From Centropus unirufus (lineage: Eukaryota; Chordata; Aves; Cuculiformes; Centropidae): a stretch of 64,000 bases of DNA. Positions within the stretch are counted from its first letter, which is position 1. Every line of letters begins with the position of its first letter. Under the pieces are notes generated by a model, which worked only from the letters and a program-made list of their open reading frames with translations, made no database searches and was not told where the DNA came from. The stretch covers positions 1,196,635 to 1,260,634 of the forward strand of contig VYZI01000002.1 of the NCBI GenBank assembly GCA_013397695.1, read 5' to 3'. This document shows positions 61,928-64,000 of the stretch, in pieces. Both the position numbers and the translations under genes were made by a program.

Positions 61928-64000
61928 AACTCATTTGATAATATCTTTCTACTAATCACAGAATACATTTTAGTATTTTTTGGCATTATTGCCAACACTT
62001 CCACAGTAGTTTTTAACTGATCAGGTGTAAGGACTGTTCTTTTCATGTTCCCCAGGTCAGATTTATTAATGTCTGCTAGCTATAGAATTCATCTTTGATC
62101 TTTGCATTTCCTTTATAATGACTTCTACATTTTTATATACCCATTTGTATTAATATCCCCTTTCATGTTATACATTGATAGATTATGTATGTGCATGCAA
62201 AATCAATATATGTGAATGCATTTTGTATGTTTTATAGTGTACATAATCTGTAGTTAATAGGGCGTACATGATATGTCTTTGTCACTCATGACATCAGGAC
62301 TTTGAAGGACTTGCTACCAATGGCAGATGAGATGGACTGGCAAATTGTGATCCCGCACAGAGATTGGGAGGGGTGTTTTAATATTTGCATTACAAGAATT
62401 CCAGCATTGGCCAGATTTAACTGTTCATCAATGAATTACTTATTTGCTTAGCTTCAGGAAAATTATAGGATCAGGCCTTAGGTTTCTGTTGGGTACATGT
62501 GCTGGACCCACGGACAGTTGATTTGTTAAGCAGCCCCAGCTCCAGTGACTGAAAGTAGATGGGTATTTCTTTAATGGGTAACTAATCTACTTCTTTTCTC
62601 TTTCAGGTTTTTGGCTGCATTACATTGCCAATCATTCTCCTATTTCAAATGAGCTAAAGTGGTGTTTACCAAGACTCTTGAGATTTCACATGGAAAATGA
62701 GCAGAGTTATTTTGATTCATTGTTGTAACAGATTGTAAACCTCTCCTCTGTTTTTAGAAACACTTACCATAGCATCTGGAAAATTAGTTTTCAAAATAGG
62801 ATTGCTGCAGCCATGTTAGTAGATCTTGAGTATAAGCCTAAACATCTTCTATGGCGCTAAGACCCACTTTTCTAATCCTTTGAACCTCTGTGCATGCACA
62901 CACATGTACACAAAGTTAAATAGCTCACTGGCTGGGTTTTTCATTTCTGTTTTTAGGGGATAAATTCAATATAAACCAAACCTACCCTGTACAGCTCAAT
63001 ACAATAAATATGACTTTCTATTTGCTAATGTTTGCATAAACAGTGATGGGGAATTGTTGATGTGAATTAGTTGAAATATTTTTGGTACTAACATCAGAAA
63101 TATCTCAGGTACACATAGTTAAACAGTGAATTTTAATTTCATGCAACTCTTCACTGTTTTGTAAACCTAAACACTGCACATGAAGTCGATTCTCAAAATG
63201 GTGTGCTTTTAGCGTAAGACACTGTCTAAACATTGAAACCATATTTTTTCCTCATTATTATTATATAGGTGCCATTAAAAATTTGGAGAATTTTGTACAA
63301 TGTCAAAATATTATTCTAGTGATTGACTTTTGATTGCCAGGTGTTGATAAGATTTCTTTACCTGCTACTTACATAGAGAATAGGATTCAGATACATCATC
63401 TTGTTCATAACAAATTTCTGTTTTATGTGAAATAAAAATGTCACTTCTCACTCTACCTTTTAGACAAGTCCACATGTGCTCTATAATGTAAATGGTTTTA
63501 TTTGTGGCTGAGATGCTGCTGGACTTTTTCAGAGATAAATAAATATCAAAACATGTCACTGTTATTGGAGGTGTCGAGATGAACTTGCAGGAAATTTTGG
63601 TCCAAGAAAAGTGTTTCCATTCTGACTTTTTCAGGACACAAACCAGTGCTGCAGTGCTGGATACTGCCACACACATATAAATTATGTCTTATGGTTAGCT
63701 TCTAGGAAATACAGTTCCCTTGAGCCACACACAGTGAATAATCTCATCTATACGGTATTCATGGCACACCAACACCTTCTGAAGAATGTGGACCTCAGAC
63801 ACCACGGGAATGGGACTGCATAAAGACATCGATAGTTAAAGAAGCCTCTGTGTCATCCAACCACTCTGAACCCCAGGAAGCACTAACTGATTCGCCAGGA
63901 CACAATTGCCTTTCTCTTCTTCTTTCTCCTCCATGCTAATATAGAAAGTGGGATGGTATATATCAGAAGTCTTTGACTTCTTCCTGTCTTCTTTCTGTTT
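61928..64000. other. Right-hand flank, no firm gene
   Basis: AT-rich unique sequence. It has one exon-like block with a strong acceptor at 62607 and an AATAAA at 63003-63008. A minus-strand open frame (63365-63676) has no recognised similarity. HTRA3, the expected neighbour in human order, was not seen. Confidence 0.6.
62607..62728 (+). other. Exon-like block: strong acceptor, 39-codon open frame to stop
   Basis: An excellent pyrimidine tract and AG (cttcttttctctttcag, ending at 62606) opens into a frame that starts FWLHYIANHSPISNE and ends at TAA 62726-62728. AATAAA follows at 63003-63008, about 275 bases later, so the arrangement resembles a terminal exon with a short 3' UTR. The peptide is not recognised and no upstream partner exon was found. 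It could be the last exon of a long noncoding RNA, or chance. Confidence 0.25.

Overview
The window looks like AT-rich nuclear DNA from a bird. CR1 retrotransposon pieces occur on both strands and end in the ATTCTATG-type 3' repeat typical of birds and other sauropsids. There are no bacterial-style operons, and the only convincing coding sequence is split by GT-AG introns. A bird is favoured over a crocodile or turtle on general repeat style only; I cannot name the species.

Region 1 (1-15.9 kb) is the 3' part of ACOX3, on the + strand. ACOX3 is the peroxisomal branched-chain (pristanoyl-CoA-type) acyl-CoA oxidase. Eleven coding exons, labelled A-K here, join in frame to give 440 C-terminal residues of a protein of about 700. 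All have GT-AG borders. They cover the end of the acyl-CoA oxidase beta domain, the FAD-binding CGGHGY motif, the YEG motif with the catalytic glutamate, and the C-terminal oxidase domain. The protein ends in P-K-L, not the usual S-K-L peroxisomal signal. The introns carry one short CR1 tail, a probable old LTR fragment, and a CR1 copy with an internal deletion.

Region 2 (15.9-64 kb) is a long gene-poor stretch. It holds CR1 remnants at about 16.4, 19.7, 49.4, 53.7 and 60.6-61.9 kb, and an unusually long and pure (TAGAA)n array at 58.1-58.3 kb that contains the window's single N. There is no other convincing gene. In human, the ACOX3 3' end faces HTRA3 on the opposite strand; no HTRA3 exon was seen, so that gene, if present, lies beyond 64 kb.

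The most interesting signal is at 33.06-34.81 kb. A block at 33910-33988 is clearly related to ACOX3 exon J (same reading frame, same splice borders, about 74% identity over its better part), but has a 9-base deletion and a frameshift. Weaker matches to the neighbouring exons I and K lie on either side in the right order. This looks like the fossil of a tandem ACOX3 duplicate that kept its intron structure, which rules out a processed pseudogene. Other points to check are the PKL terminus, several exon-like blocks with good splice signals, and conserved-element-like AT-rich sequences.
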